Of a stretch of 41,533 nt of DNA, positions 1 to 7,414 are shown piece after piece. Every line of letters begins with the position of its first letter. Positions within the stretch are counted from its first letter, which is position 1. The translations under genes were made by a program, and so were the position numbers. The notes under the pieces were generated by a model. It ran no database searches and was not told where the DNA came from. It saw only the letters and a list, made by a program, of their open reading frames with translations. Origin of the DNA: JACROF01 sp964533055 (GTDB lineage: Bacteria > Patescibacteriota > Microgenomatia > Levybacterales > UBA12049); assembly GCA_964533055.1 (NCBI GenBank), contig CAZHKZ010000006.1, forward strand, positions 1 to 41,533, read 5' to 3'.

Positions 1-278
1 AGCTCGAAATTCTCTGAGACTTCTATGCCTTCTGCTTCTAAAAGTTTCTTCTGCAATTCTTTATCTGCAGTCGCATTTCCACGAATACTGATGTAGCCTT
101 TATTGTTCAAGACTCTCCACCAAGGCACTTCCCCACCTAATTCATTCATGATCCAGCCTACCTCACGTGCTGCTCGTGGAACTCCAGCGTAGGCAGCCAC
201 CTGACCATAACTTACGACTTTTCCTTTGGGGACAGAGCTGACAACGGAGATGACTGTATCTTTAAAAGGAGAGTTCAT
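1..278 (-). CDS. Alkyltransferase-like (ATL) protein, MGMT DNA-binding family, 3' end cut by window
   Basis: The protein matches the C-terminal DNA-binding domain of O6-alkylguanine-DNA alkyltransferase, with the helix-turn-helix segment KVVSYGQVAAYAG near residues 20-32. The active-site motif PCHRV is replaced by PWWRV (about residues 53-57), so the alkyl-accepting Cys is missing. ATL proteins, which usually read PWHRV, bind alkylated guanine and hand it to nucleotide excision repair rather than reversing it; that role is inferred here from the family. The start is ATG at 278, which overlaps the stop of the upstream 97-aa gene (ATGA), so it is probably translationally coupled in a pth - small gene - ATL operon. 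The end of the gene lies outside the window. Confidence 0.85.
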   Translation of the reverse strand, partial: MNSPFKDTVISVVSSVPKGKVVSYGQVAAYAGVPRAAREVGWIMNELGGEVPWWRVLNNKGYISIRGNATADKELQKKLLEAEGIEVSENFE

Positions 279-568
279 AGAAGTTTCTGCTGCATTTTTT
301 CAGCTGCCTTCTTTTCAAGCTCACGCAATTCTTTCAACTTCCACATAAAAAGAGCCCCTTTATTTTTGGCATTACTATCAATAGCAAATGAGAGTGCCTT
401 CTCTAGAATTGATCGATGCACAGTCTTTGAAAGCTTAATGTAGAGACTCTTATGCTTATAGTCGTCGAGGCTTTCTGAGAGATGGATTCCAAATGTCTGG
501 AATTCACGAGAGATATATTTATCAGTTGTGGGATTGAATTTATCGAGGACTGACTTAATAGACTGCAT
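275..568 (-). CDS. Conserved-looking hypothetical protein, 97 aa
   Basis: I do not recognise this protein. It is soluble, rich in Lys and Glu, and appears mostly helical, ending in a charged helix (WKLKELRELEKKAAEKM) that could form a coiled coil. It starts one base after the pth stop codon and its own stop overlaps the ATL start, so it sits tightly inside a three-gene minus-strand operon. That packing is the main evidence that it is a real gene. There is no signal peptide or membrane segment. No function is assigned. Confidence 0.75.
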   Translation of the reverse strand: MQSIKSVLDKFNPTTDKYISREFQTFGIHLSESLDDYKHKSLYIKLSKTVHRSILEKALSFAIDSNAKNKGALFMWKLKELRELEKKAAEKMQQKLL

Positions 569-569
569 G

Positions 570-1211
570 TTACTTCGTATTGTACATGTTTTGGGAGGCT
601 AAGATGTCTTTCTCAAGAGCCAGCTCTAGGGCGTGAGAACATGTCTTGATGGCATGCTTTATCTTTGGCTCATCATGCTCATCAAAAACACCTAGCACAT
701 AATTATCCACTTTTCCTCGAGATAAAGTTTTTTTCATATGAATCTCTCCATCTGGATCAATCTTCTTCTCGACAGGTGAGCCAATACCCACTTTGAATCG
801 ATAGAATTGATCAGTTCCTAATTGTGATATCACCGACTCAACACCATGATGCCCCCCGGCTGCCCCACCTAGACGTATCTTGATCCCGCCAACTGGGAGA
901 TCGAGATCATCATGCACGACCCAAATGTCTTCTGAATCTACCTTGTAGAAGTTTTTAAGCGAGGATACAGATTCGCCTGAAAGATTCATATAAGTCTGAG
1001 GCTTGAGGAGAACGACTTTTATCGACTCTCCCTCTGCGGACTTATATTCAAAGGATGAGATTTCACCCTTGAATTTCTTCTCATTTGTCCAAACGGCCTT
1101 TGCTGGAGGTTCAATATCTTTAAGAAATTGTTCTACTACTAAAAAGCCGAGGTTATGGCGAGTGTTGCGATGCTCTTCTCCGGGGTTACCTAATCCAATA
1201 ATTAATTTCAT
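570..1211 (-). CDS. pth: Peptidyl-tRNA hydrolase
   Basis: Pth releases tRNA from peptidyl-tRNA that has dropped off the ribosome. The protein opens with MKLIIGLGNPG and NTRHNLGF, giving the catalytic His at residue 19; QTYMNLSG and VHDDLDLPVGG follow. At 213 aa it is somewhat longer than the E. coli enzyme (194 aa) because of an insertion around residues 40-60. The motif usually read GGHNG is GGHHG here, so the conserved tRNA-binding Asn appears replaced by His. I chose ATG 1211 because the GLGNPG strand must lie at the N terminus; upstream in-frame codons would add an unrelated leader. It is the first gene of the operon with the 97-aa protein and ATL. Confidence 0.96.
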   Translation of the reverse strand: MKLIIGLGNPGEEHRNTRHNLGFLVVEQFLKDIEPPAKAVWTNEKKFKGEISSFEYKSAEGESIKVVLLKPQTYMNLSGESVSSLKNFYKVDSEDIWVVHDDLDLPVGGIKIRLGGAAGGHHGVESVISQLGTDQFYRFKVGIGSPVEKKIDPDGEIHMKKTLSRGKVDNYVLGVFDEHDEPKIKHAIKTCSHALELALEKDILASQNMYNTK

Positions 1212-1251
1212 AATAAGCGTTATGGTAACTTCAAAATAGAAATACAGACAC

Positions 1252-1280
1252 ATTGTAAAATAATCCGAACATGTTGACAA
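1252..1280 (-). promoter_or_regulatory. Candidate promoter for the pth operon
   Basis: On the minus strand TTGTCA (1275-1280), a 17-nt spacer and TACAAT (1252-1257) form a good sigma-70-type promoter. The predicted transcript starts near 1246 and leaves about 35 nt before the pth ATG at 1211, with no clear Shine-Dalgarno site. Confidence 0.5.
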
Positions 1281-1292
1281 TGACCTAGATCA

Positions 1293-1334
1293 CAAAAAAA
1301 ACAACCCACACTTGATAAATCAAGATGTGGGTTG
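1293..1334 (-). terminator. Intrinsic terminator after the four-helix membrane protein
   Basis: Read on the minus strand, a 14-bp stem with one bulged base (CAACCCACA-CTTGA arm at 1302-1315, partner at 1320-1334) is followed by a run of eight U residues (1293-1300). It lies 18 nt downstream of the stop codon of the 1352-1795 gene and separates that gene from pth. Confidence 0.88.
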
Positions 1335-1351
1335 CCTAATAAATCCTAAGC

Positions 1352-1795
1352 TTACTTGTAGTAAGACTTAATTTGGAACAGAATATAAAATCCGATTAAT
1401 GCTCCAACAACAGTTCCGACGATGCCATTGAGACCTCCAGCAAGAAGTGATGATAACACACTAACTGCTTGAGACCAGAATAATAGCTTCCAGCCGGCCA
1501 TCTGTGAGTTCTTGAGCTTTGGATATGCCATGATCATGATGACACTTGTTACGATTGCGAGAACACCACTGATGAGAGTAGATGCCCCAGCCTGAACGCC
1601 TCCAAGAACCGCAACCGGTGAAACACCAACTGCTGCAAGTCCTGCTAAAACACCAAGAACACCGAAGATAATCGCGAACCAAGGTGTAATCTTAACGATG
1701 AACTCTCGAGCATTTGCAGGAAGAGCAGGTGCCTTTTTGAAAAAATCCTCCATCGTTACGATGATGTCATTACTTGTCTTATTTGTATTTGCCAT
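1352..1795 (-). CDS. Small four-helix membrane protein, 147 aa
   Basis: I do not recognise a named family. The first 35 residues are hydrophilic (TMEDFFKKAPALPANAREF). Four hydrophobic segments then follow at about residues 36-57, 63-83 (Gly/Ala rich), 86-104 and 115-140, ending in a basic KSYYK tail. The start is ATG 1795, preceded by a strong Shine-Dalgarno sequence (GGGGGTGAG) at normal spacing. It is monocistronic: a TATAAT box lies at 1846-1851 and a strong terminator at 1293-1334. The combination of its own promoter, a strong ribosome site and a terminator suggests good expression. An envelope role is possible, but no function is assigned. Confidence 0.8.
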   Translation of the reverse strand: MANTNKTSNDIIVTMEDFFKKAPALPANAREFIVKITPWFAIIFGVLGVLAGLAAVGVSPVAVLGGVQAGASTLISGVLAIVTSVIMIMAYPKLKNSQMAGWKLLFWSQAVSVLSSLLAGGLNGIVGTVVGALIGFYILFQIKSYYK

Positions 1796-1845
1796 TTAAT
1801 ACTCACCCCCTCTCATGTCTTCTTATTTGAAGACCTACTTCTCAC

Positions 1846-1851
1846 ATTATA
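1846..1851 (-). promoter_or_regulatory. Candidate -10 box for the four-helix membrane protein gene
   Basis: TATAAT on the minus strand; the -35 region is weak (TACAAA at a 16-nt spacing). The transcript would carry a leader of about 45 nt with a small TCTTC/GAAGA hairpin and the Shine-Dalgarno site of the gene. Confidence 0.45.
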
Positions 1852-1914
1852 TCTCCGCACACCAAGATTTGTACATACATGCAATCTCAGAAAGTAAGAA
1901 AAATATTGAACAGC

Positions 1915-1944
1915 TTGCCACTGACGTCACATCTAACCTATACT
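1915..1944 (+). promoter_or_regulatory. Candidate promoter for the 1999-2295 gene
   Basis: TTGCCA (1915-1920), an 18-nt spacer and TATACT (1939-1944). The transcript would start near 1951, about 48 nt before the ATG at 1999. Confidence 0.4.
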
Positions 1945-1998
1945 TAAGGCATACCCCTCGGGAAACCTCTTGGTTTTTTGCATCGGTTGAACACTTTT

Positions 1999-2295
1999 AT
2001 GGGAATTTTAGAACGTCTACCATTTCGCTCTCGTGGAAAAGATCAGCAGTCAATTAGGGCATATACAGATGCCCATATAAATGAATCTGAGAGGGATGAG
2101 GATCCTTACTTTGACGCAAAACTTGAAGATTTCTTAAGAGCAGGAAGAGGCACAATTATAGAAATCTCAGGAGAAGTTCCAATGTCTGACAATATACCAA
2201 AAAAACCACACTTCGATTCTGATGCAATAATTCTCTATGATGATGACCCCATCATCGATGATGGATCTACTTCCCAAACTGATGATCAAACATAG
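1999..2295 (+). CDS. Hypothetical acidic protein, 98 aa
   Basis: This small plus-strand reading frame lies between the membrane-protein gene and the DNA ligase gene. The product begins MGILERLPFRSRG, is rich in Asp and Glu throughout, and ends in a very acidic segment (DDDPIIDDG). It has no membrane segment and looks disordered. It has no Shine-Dalgarno site, but a plausible promoter lies at 1915-1944. Its last 29 nt overlap the 3' end of the convergent ligase gene. I do not recognise it, and it could be a spurious frame; the non-random acidic composition and promoter favour a real gene slightly. Confidence 0.45.
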   Translation: MGILERLPFRSRGKDQQSIRAYTDAHINESERDEDPYFDAKLEDFLRAGRGTIIEISGEVPMSDNIPKKPHFDSDAIILYDDDPIIDDGSTSQTDDQT

Positions 2296-4021
2296 AGATT
2301 AACTCTTTTACCTCAGTAGCATCCTCAGGCTTTTTATCCTCATCTCTAAATTTCAAAAGTCTTGGGAATCTGAGAGCATAGCCTGGCTCTTCTACTTTTC
2401 CATCTTTCATCTTCATACCTGCTGTGTGATTTGGACTTCTGGTGATCTCATCTGCTAATACTTCTATCACAATTTCAGGCTTGACCCAGACAGATGGCTC
2501 AACTTTTGAATTTACCCTTGCAGGTTTATGGTCGACCTCAAGTCCTTTTGTTTTCTCCTTAATGCTTCGCCATTCGTCATCTGATAGTCCTGTCCCGATC
2601 TTGCTCACAGATACGAATTCATCTGCTTCTTTGTCATATATTCCTACCAAGAGTGCTCCAGCCCCAAAGTCCACCCTTTTCCCTCGTCCGTAGATATAGC
2701 CCAAGATCACGCAGTCTATCGTATCTTGCAACTCACCTGAGGAATGTCTTTTTAACTTCACCCAATTAAAGTTACGCCCACCTGCTTCATAGAGTGAGTC
2801 AGGTCGTTTAACGACGACTCCTTCTAGTCCTTTTGAAATAGCATCATCAAGCATCAGCTGTAGCTTCTCTGGCTCCTCCAAAACAACTCCAGGTGATGGG
2901 ATCAGGACATCATCCCCTTGGATAATTCTCTTCATGACCTCTACCCTCTCCATAAGTGGCGTATCCATAAGAGACTTTCCTTCGGCATACAGGATATCAA
3001 AGACAAATGCTTTTAGGGGAAGAGTCTTTGCAACTTCATCGATGTTATGTTTGCGGCGCCTCTTTGTCGTCTCCTGAAATGGCAGGAACTCCTCTGAGTC
3101 TGGTTGATACGCAAGTGCTTCGGTATCAAGTACTGCAGTCTCAGCCTTTACCTGCTCAAGAGTGGCCTTGGTAAGCTCCGGGAACATGTGTGTCATCTCT
3201 TCAAGATTACGGGAGTACATTGTGACCTTGTCACCATTTTTGTGGATCTGAACTCTAAACCCATCGTACTTATATGTCGCATGGATTTTATCCCCCATCT
3301 TCTCAAATACTTTGACTGGATTTGGAATTCTTTCACATAATTCTGATCTAATTGGTCGCCCAACACTCACAGTAAGCTTAGATACCGCCTCTAATCCTTC
3401 TTTTGCCAGCGTGACGCCGATAAGACCAAGATCTGAGGTCTCGTTGTATGCTTTCTCCAGCACTTTTCTCTTTGATTTATCGCCAAGATATGCGATCGCA
3501 AGCCCATCAAGCACTGTCGGGTCTCCAACTCCGAGCCGAGTACTACCTAGAGGAACACGAACTAAATGTCGACTCTCTAATGGATCTGCATGCTCTAGTA
3601 AAGTAGCAAGAAGTGATATCTTTTTCTCAACTGATCCTTCGCCATTTGTCTGAGCAATCTCAAGAAGGCCATTAAACACATCATCGATCGAGAGATCGTC
3701 TTTCTTAGCTTTAGTTTTCGCTTTGATACGAAGTTCATATGCAACGATCCCAAGATCCCCTGCTTTATCTGATCTTTCTAAAACGTCTTCTTTGGAGAGA
3801 TCAAAAGCGAGAGCGATAGCCTGAGCGACCATCTTGTCTGCCATGCCAATCTCAATTGGAGCATAAAAGGGAGCTACTCGACCTTGAGTCAGGTAGATCA
3901 CCTTATCAAGCTCGTCTTTAGATACTTTAGAAAACATCTCAGAAAGAATATCTATGAGTGCAAGGCGAGACGATGTCTCTTCCAATTTATCTAGATATGA
4001 TGCAAATTCTTTATAAAGCAT
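2267..4021 (-). CDS. lig: ATP-dependent DNA ligase, archaeal/LigB type
   Basis: The enzyme seals nicks in duplex DNA through an enzyme-AMP intermediate. An N-terminal DNA-binding domain of about 220 residues precedes the nucleotidyltransferase core. Motif I is KYDGFR, with the adenylated Lys near residue 251. Motif IIIa (FVFDILYAEG), motif IV (EGVVVKR) and motif V (WVKLKR) follow, then the OB-fold (RVDFGAGALLVGIYD). At about 584 aa it has the length of archaeal replicative ligases. The ATG at 4021 is 5 nt after the Fic stop; an in-frame TTG at 4030 overlaps that stop, so the start could be 9 nt upstream. The two genes are probably co-transcribed. No NAD-dependent LigA is seen in the window, so whether this is the main ligase cannot be told. 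Confidence 0.95.
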   Translation of the reverse strand: MLYKEFASYLDKLEETSSRLALIDILSEMFSKVSKDELDKVIYLTQGRVAPFYAPIEIGMADKMVAQAIALAFDLSKEDVLERSDKAGDLGIVAYELRIKAKTKAKKDDLSIDDVFNGLLEIAQTNGEGSVEKKISLLATLLEHADPLESRHLVRVPLGSTRLGVGDPTVLDGLAIAYLGDKSKRKVLEKAYNETSDLGLIGVTLAKEGLEAVSKLTVSVGRPIRSELCERIPNPVKVFEKMGDKIHATYKYDGFRVQIHKNGDKVTMYSRNLEEMTHMFPELTKATLEQVKAETAVLDTEALAYQPDSEEFLPFQETTKRRRKHNIDEVAKTLPLKAFVFDILYAEGKSLMDTPLMERVEVMKRIIQGDDVLIPSPGVVLEEPEKLQLMLDDAISKGLEGVVVKRPDSLYEAGGRNFNWVKLKRHSSGELQDTIDCVILGYIYGRGKRVDFGAGALLVGIYDKEADEFVSVSKIGTGLSDDEWRSIKEKTKGLEVDHKPARVNSKVEPSVWVKPEIVIEVLADEITRSPNHTAGMKMKDGKVEEPGYALRFPRLLKFRDEDKKPEDATEVKELISMFDHQFGK

Positions 4022-4026
4022 TTGTT

Positions 4027-5079
4027 TCAAGCCATTATATATCTAGCCGCTTTCGTTTTGCCAACCTTTTTTATGATCTTTGAAGCGATAAGGCTCTTTA
4101 ATTCATTAAGGACTGTGTCCTCTGAGACTTGAGGAAAGAGCTGTTTAAAGCCACTGTTCTGCAAATGACCCGTCTGTTGAATATATTCAATCACCTTAAG
4201 CTGGCGCTCGGAAAGCATGAGAGGCGCTCCCCCCAATTTCTGCTTGATCTTACCATCAATAGAAATTCTCTCTACTTTCTCTTTGATTCGTGTTAGCTCA
4301 ACTGCTAGACCTTCTAAGAAATACTCTAGCCACTCAGTCAGATCTCCCCCATTTTTTTCAACAGATTGAAGGGCTGCATAATAATCCGCTGCATGATGAT
4401 CAAAGTATTCTTCCAAAGAAAAGAACTTCCTTATGTCATACCCTTGCTCATACAGAATAAGTGTTGAGAGACAACGTCCGACTCTACCGTTACCGTCTAC
4501 AAATGGGTGGATACGGACGAATTCATAATGAACAACTCCTGACTTCAACACTGGATGAATATCATCATCTGTCGAGGTATTGATAAATGACAGTAAATGA
4601 TTAATTTGCACAGGAACTGCGACAGCTTCTGGTGGCCTAAATGAGACTTCGCCGGTAAAGCTATTTCGTATCACTACTTGAGTTTGACGAAAAACCCCCT
4701 TCTTCTCATCTGGCAAAACCCGCTCTACAGTAAGTGAGTGAAGTTTGAAAATATCATCTGTGGAGAGTTCCCATTTATCGTTTTTCTTTTCAAGCGCTCC
4801 TATATACTCCATCGCTTTTCGATAGTTGATAACTTCCTGCACATCCCGCTCTCTACCCATGATCGTCTCGCCCTGCAGCACCTTCTCAGCTTGAGAAAGA
4901 TTGAGCTCGTTACCTTCTATGTGGGTTCCATAGTGCACAGCGCGCACCATCGCATCATCCCTGAATTTCTTTTCGTAGTATGGAAGAAGTGGCGCGTGAT
5001 CGATGAATTGTTTGGAGGCTTCAATTGCCCCAATGAGGCGAAGCATTTTGGTAGTAATACGATAGTGAGGAGAGTACAT
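4027..5079 (-). CDS. Fic-domain protein (probable AMPylator) with C-terminal winged helix
   Basis: Fic enzymes transfer AMP or another nucleotide phosphate group to Ser, Thr or Tyr of target proteins. The active motif HPFVDGNGRVGR (about residues 191-202) is intact, with the catalytic His. An N-terminal inhibitory helix is recognisable as GTHIEGN with its Glu near residue 55, but the residue four positions before the Glu, usually Ser or Thr, is Gly. The last 65 residues (from LSERQLKVIEYIQ) form a winged-helix domain, the usual layout of stand-alone class II Fic regulators. I prefer ATG 5079; an in-frame GTG at 5100 is the alternative. It is encoded directly upstream of the DNA ligase. The target is unknown. 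Confidence 0.9.
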   Translation of the reverse strand: MYSPHYRITTKMLRLIGAIEASKQFIDHAPLLPYYEKKFRDDAMVRAVHYGTHIEGNELNLSQAEKVLQGETIMGRERDVQEVINYRKAMEYIGALEKKNDKWELSTDDIFKLHSLTVERVLPDEKKGVFRQTQVVIRNSFTGEVSFRPPEAVAVPVQINHLLSFINTSTDDDIHPVLKSGVVHYEFVRIHPFVDGNGRVGRCLSTLILYEQGYDIRKFFSLEEYFDHHAADYYAALQSVEKNGGDLTEWLEYFLEGLAVELTRIKEKVERISIDGKIKQKLGGAPLMLSERQLKVIEYIQQTGHLQNSGFKQLFPQVSEDTVLNELKSLIASKIIKKVGKTKAARYIMA

Positions 5080-5122
5080 GATCGCTCTCAATTCTCGCAC
5101 AATTCCCGAGGTAAAACAAGCC

Positions 5123-5158
5123 TATCTATAGGTAGATTTGTGTGACGAACTATAGATA
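5123..5158. repeat. Inverted repeat upstream of the Fic gene
   Basis: TATCTATAG (5123-5131) and CTATAGATA (5150-5158) are a perfect 9-bp inverted repeat with an 18-bp centre. It lies in the divergent intergenic region between the Fic gene (minus) and the Tat-like gene (plus), about 45 bp upstream of the Fic ATG. Because the Fic protein ends in a winged helix, it could be an operator for autoregulation; that is inference. Confidence 0.5.
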
Positions 5159-5173
5159 TCTGCCTCCACTTTC

Positions 5174-5202
5174 TTTACAAGTAAAGGAAAAAGGTGTATA
5201 GA
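5174..5202 (+). promoter_or_regulatory. Promoter of the Tat-signal-like protein gene
   Basis: TTTACA (5174-5179), a 17-nt spacer and TATAGA (5197-5202). The predicted start of transcription falls at about 5209, between the candidate ATG codons at 5204 and 5213, so a leaderless message starting at 5213 is possible. Confidence 0.55.
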
Positions 5203-5203
5203 T

Positions 5204-5626
5204 ATGGTGATAATGTCTGAGTTGATAAAACCAGGACCTCAAGAAGCTAAAAAGCGAACTCTTTCTAGGAGAGATTTCATGGGCCGCTCGGCAGCAGCTG
5301 CGATAGCCGGAGGAATTGGCCTTTTTGGATATACGGGCCATGTGAAGGACTCTCTGGAACCAGAAATAGCACCAACGAGATTGATTGAACGTCATAGCCC
5401 GAGCGCTATGGGTGCCACCTCTCAAAAACAATCAGAAGTTTACGACGAACATCATATCCCTCTTTTACAAAAAGCTAGCAATGGCCTTATTGGGATAGGA
5501 GGACTTACTATGGTCGCATATATTGTCGACAAGCATGTTATAGAACCAATCAGGGCAGAGAGGGCACTCTACAAATTCCCCGACGACATCCCAGAGACTA
5601 CAGTTGATGATCCCGATTTCTCTTGA
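5204..5626 (+). CDS. Membrane-anchored or exported protein with a Tat-like signal, 140 aa
   Basis: The N terminus carries SRRDFMG followed by a hydrophobic Ala/Gly stretch (about residues 30-43). This matches the twin-arginine signal consensus S/T-R-R-x-F-x-K, though the last Lys is absent. A second hydrophobic segment (GLIGIGGLTMVAYIV, about residues 95-109) could be a membrane anchor. The tail is acidic. No cofactor or enzyme motif is visible and I do not recognise the family. ATG 5213 is an alternative start that would fit the promoter spacing; an AAGGAAAAAGG sequence before 5204 could act as a Shine-Dalgarno site if transcription begins further upstream. No tat genes are in this window, so Tat export is not established. 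Confidence 0.7.
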   Translation: MVIMSELIKPGPQEAKKRTLSRRDFMGRSAAAAIAGGIGLFGYTGHVKDSLEPEIAPTRLIERHSPSAMGATSQKQSEVYDEHHIPLLQKASNGLIGIGGLTMVAYIVDKHVIEPIRAERALYKFPDDIPETTVDDPDFS

Positions 5627-5658
5627 ACTCCCAGAATTAACACTTCGCTAGCTTAACC

Positions 5659-5687
5659 TTGCACATCTTCGCCATCATCCTTATAAT
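5659..5687 (+). promoter_or_regulatory. Promoter of the 2-TM protein and ubiB operon
   Basis: TTGCAC (5659-5664), exactly 17 nt, then the consensus TATAAT (5682-5687). The predicted start of transcription coincides with the GTG at 5694, so the first gene should be read from a leaderless mRNA. Confidence 0.72.
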
Positions 5688-5693
5688 AGCCTC

Positions 5694-5846
5694 GTGAGAT
5701 ACCCTTGGGTCTTTTTATCAATTTGTGGAGTTTGGGTTGCAACGCTTGCAGTTCTTTTCGTGAATATCGTCGAACCCACCACAATCTATATTTATGCGTC
5801 AGTCACTGTCCTCATTCTTTTCTTCTTAGGTTTTGCCCGCAACTAA
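5694..5846 (+). CDS. Two-helix membrane mini-protein, 50 aa, paralogue of the 7415-7600 protein
   Basis: GTG at 5694 opens a 50-residue frame ending at TAA 5844-5846. It has two hydrophobic helices (about residues 6-22 and 30-46) separated by NIVEPTT. It aligns by eye with the 61-aa protein at 7415-7600: both contain YPWV, then W-(V/L)-A-T, then V-(E/D)-x-TT, and end in a (L/F)GF motif. That match argues strongly that this very short frame is real. The GTG sits 6 nt after a consensus -10 box, so translation would be leaderless. The stop is 15 nt before ubiB, which has its own Shine-Dalgarno site, so the two form an operon. No function is known. Confidence 0.75.
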   Translation: MRYPWVFLSICGVWVATLAVLFVNIVEPTTIYIYASVTVLILFFLGFARN

Positions 5847-5861
5847 GTCGAAGGATCATTT

Positions 5862-7349
5862 ATGCTACGCTTTTTATTCATTATTACCCTGCTTATTAAG
5901 TATGCGGTCCTCTATGCACTCATGCGTTTGAAAATCTATCGTTTTCCACGTGACAAGACAATCAAAAAGTTCTTCGAAGAAGCTGGTGGATCATTTATCA
6001 AATTTGGTCAACTCTTAGCTCTCCGCGTTGATATTCTTCCCCGCGAATACTCCCTTGAAATGTTTGACCTTCTCGATCATGTGAGACCATTCTCCTATTC
6101 AGATGTAAAAGAGATCTTTTTAGATGACCTTGGAGCAGTTCCTGAAAAAATATTTAAAGACTTTCAAAAAGAGCCATTTGCTTCAGGCTCTTTCGGCCAG
6201 GTGCATGCAGCCAAACTCGAAGACGATACGATTGTTGCTGTTAAGATTATGCGCCCTGGAATTGACGAGATGGTCCAGGCCGACTTTCTCGTTGTGAACT
6301 GTGTCGTCTTTCTAGCAGATCTCTTCTTCAAAATATCAGGGATTAATTGGAAAGAGTTTGCCTCAGAATTCAAGCGCTGGACTCTCCAAGAACTGGATTA
6401 TCAAACAGAACTTGAAAACGCTGAGAAATTAAGAACTACACTAGCCCCAGAAAGCCTTATCGTCATCCCCAAGATGTATCCACGCATCTCTACAAAAAGA
6501 ATTCTTGTGCAAGAATACATTGATGGCTTCCCACTAACGAGAGTACTTCGCGGAATGAAGGAAGGTAAAATAGATCACAAAGGCCTCCTAGATCTTGGGA
6601 TTAATCTAAAAAAGGTTCCACATACATTGACGTACGAACTTCTCCACCAATATTTCTTTGGTGGATTTTTCCATGCAGATCTTCACCCCGGAAATATTAT
6701 TTTGTTGCAGAACAATAAAGTTGGACTAATAGACTTTGGCATAATGGGAGATCTCCTCCCCGTCAATCAAATTTCCTTCATTCGATTTCTCAAGGCAATC
6801 GGTGACTTCAACTTTAAAGAATCTACTTTTTACTTCGCAGACGTCGTATCCGATGATCTTAAGCAGATGATTCAAAGTGCTTTCCCTGCGAGCATTGACC
6901 AAAAACAAGTTGATGAATTTATCAGAATTCTCAGTGATCATCTAGCCCAAACTGTTGAGTCGACAGTTCGTAATTCCTTAAAAGACCTCAAAGAAATGAA
7001 GACTGATTATACCGTCGTCTTTATGAGAATAATGGGAGTTGCTGAGAGTTATAAAATCAAATTACCAAAAGAAATGGCCATCTTTATCAAAGCCCTAAGC
7101 ACCCTTAGTCTTGTTGCAAAAGAGATGAATAAGGAATTCTATATCCATGAAGACCTAAGAGATTTCTTTAAGATGCATCCTGAGGAATCAATTCCAGACG
7201 GTCTTGCTATCAGAAGCCCAAGGCGAATTAGTCGAGATAGAGCTCTTGAAAGACTCAATAACTGGCTTGCCTATCTCATGGAGACGAGACCGGACATCTA
7301 CAAACTTGTTAACACTTACGTAAGCCAGTATAATCGAATCGATCAATAA
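5862..7349 (+). CDS. ubiB: ABC1/UbiB-family atypical kinase
   Basis: This is a member of the ABC1/ADCK/AarF family, which is known for roles in quinone or membrane-lipid metabolism. The family signature KFGQLLALRVDILP lies near residues 47-60. The Ala-rich-loop equivalent ASGSFGQVHAA, the VAVKIMRPG Lys strand, the catalytic loop FHADLHPGN and the metal-binding LIDFGIMG are all present, so the kinase fold looks complete. The N terminus is hydrophobic (LRFLFIITLLIKYAVLYALM) and probably anchors the protein. ATG 5862 has a good Shine-Dalgarno site (AAGGA at 5851-5855). Related two-helix mini-proteins lie on both sides. The true substrate is unknown, and no quinone pathway genes are seen here. 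Confidence 0.93.
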   Translation: MLRFLFIITLLIKYAVLYALMRLKIYRFPRDKTIKKFFEEAGGSFIKFGQLLALRVDILPREYSLEMFDLLDHVRPFSYSDVKEIFLDDLGAVPEKIFKDFQKEPFASGSFGQVHAAKLEDDTIVAVKIMRPGIDEMVQADFLVVNCVVFLADLFFKISGINWKEFASEFKRWTLQELDYQTELENAEKLRTTLAPESLIVIPKMYPRISTKRILVQEYIDGFPLTRVLRGMKEGKIDHKGLLDLGINLKKVPHTLTYELLHQYFFGGFFHADLHPGNIILLQNNKVGLIDFGIMGDLLPVNQISFIRFLKAIGDFNFKESTFYFADVVSDDLKQMIQSAFPASIDQKQVDEFIRILSDHLAQTVESTVRNSLKDLKEMKTDYTVVFMRIMGVAESYKIKLPKEMAIFIKALSTLSLVAKEMNKEFYIHEDLRDFFKMHPEESIPDGLAIRSPRRISRDRALERLNNWLAYLMETRPDIYKLVNTYVSQYNRIDQ

Positions 7350-7358
7350 AAATACCAA

Positions 7359-7396
7359 TGTCAAATATCCAATAAGAGATAGGAATTTTTGACATT
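7359..7396 (+). repeat. Inverted repeat between ubiB and the second 2-TM gene
   Basis: AATGTCAAA and TTTGACATT form a perfect 9-bp inverted repeat with a loop of about 20 nt, ending in a modest T-rich tail (TGATTTTCT). It may be a weak terminator or processing hairpin. The word pattern resembles the other short repeated-word inserts in this window. Confidence 0.4.
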
Positions 7397-7414
7397 TGAT
7401 TTTCTACTAAACAT

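Noticed and set aside
1815..2057. An 80-codon plus-strand frame upstream of the acidic protein
   Set aside because: It covers the promoter and leader of the minus-strand membrane gene, has no ribosome site and no sensible composition.
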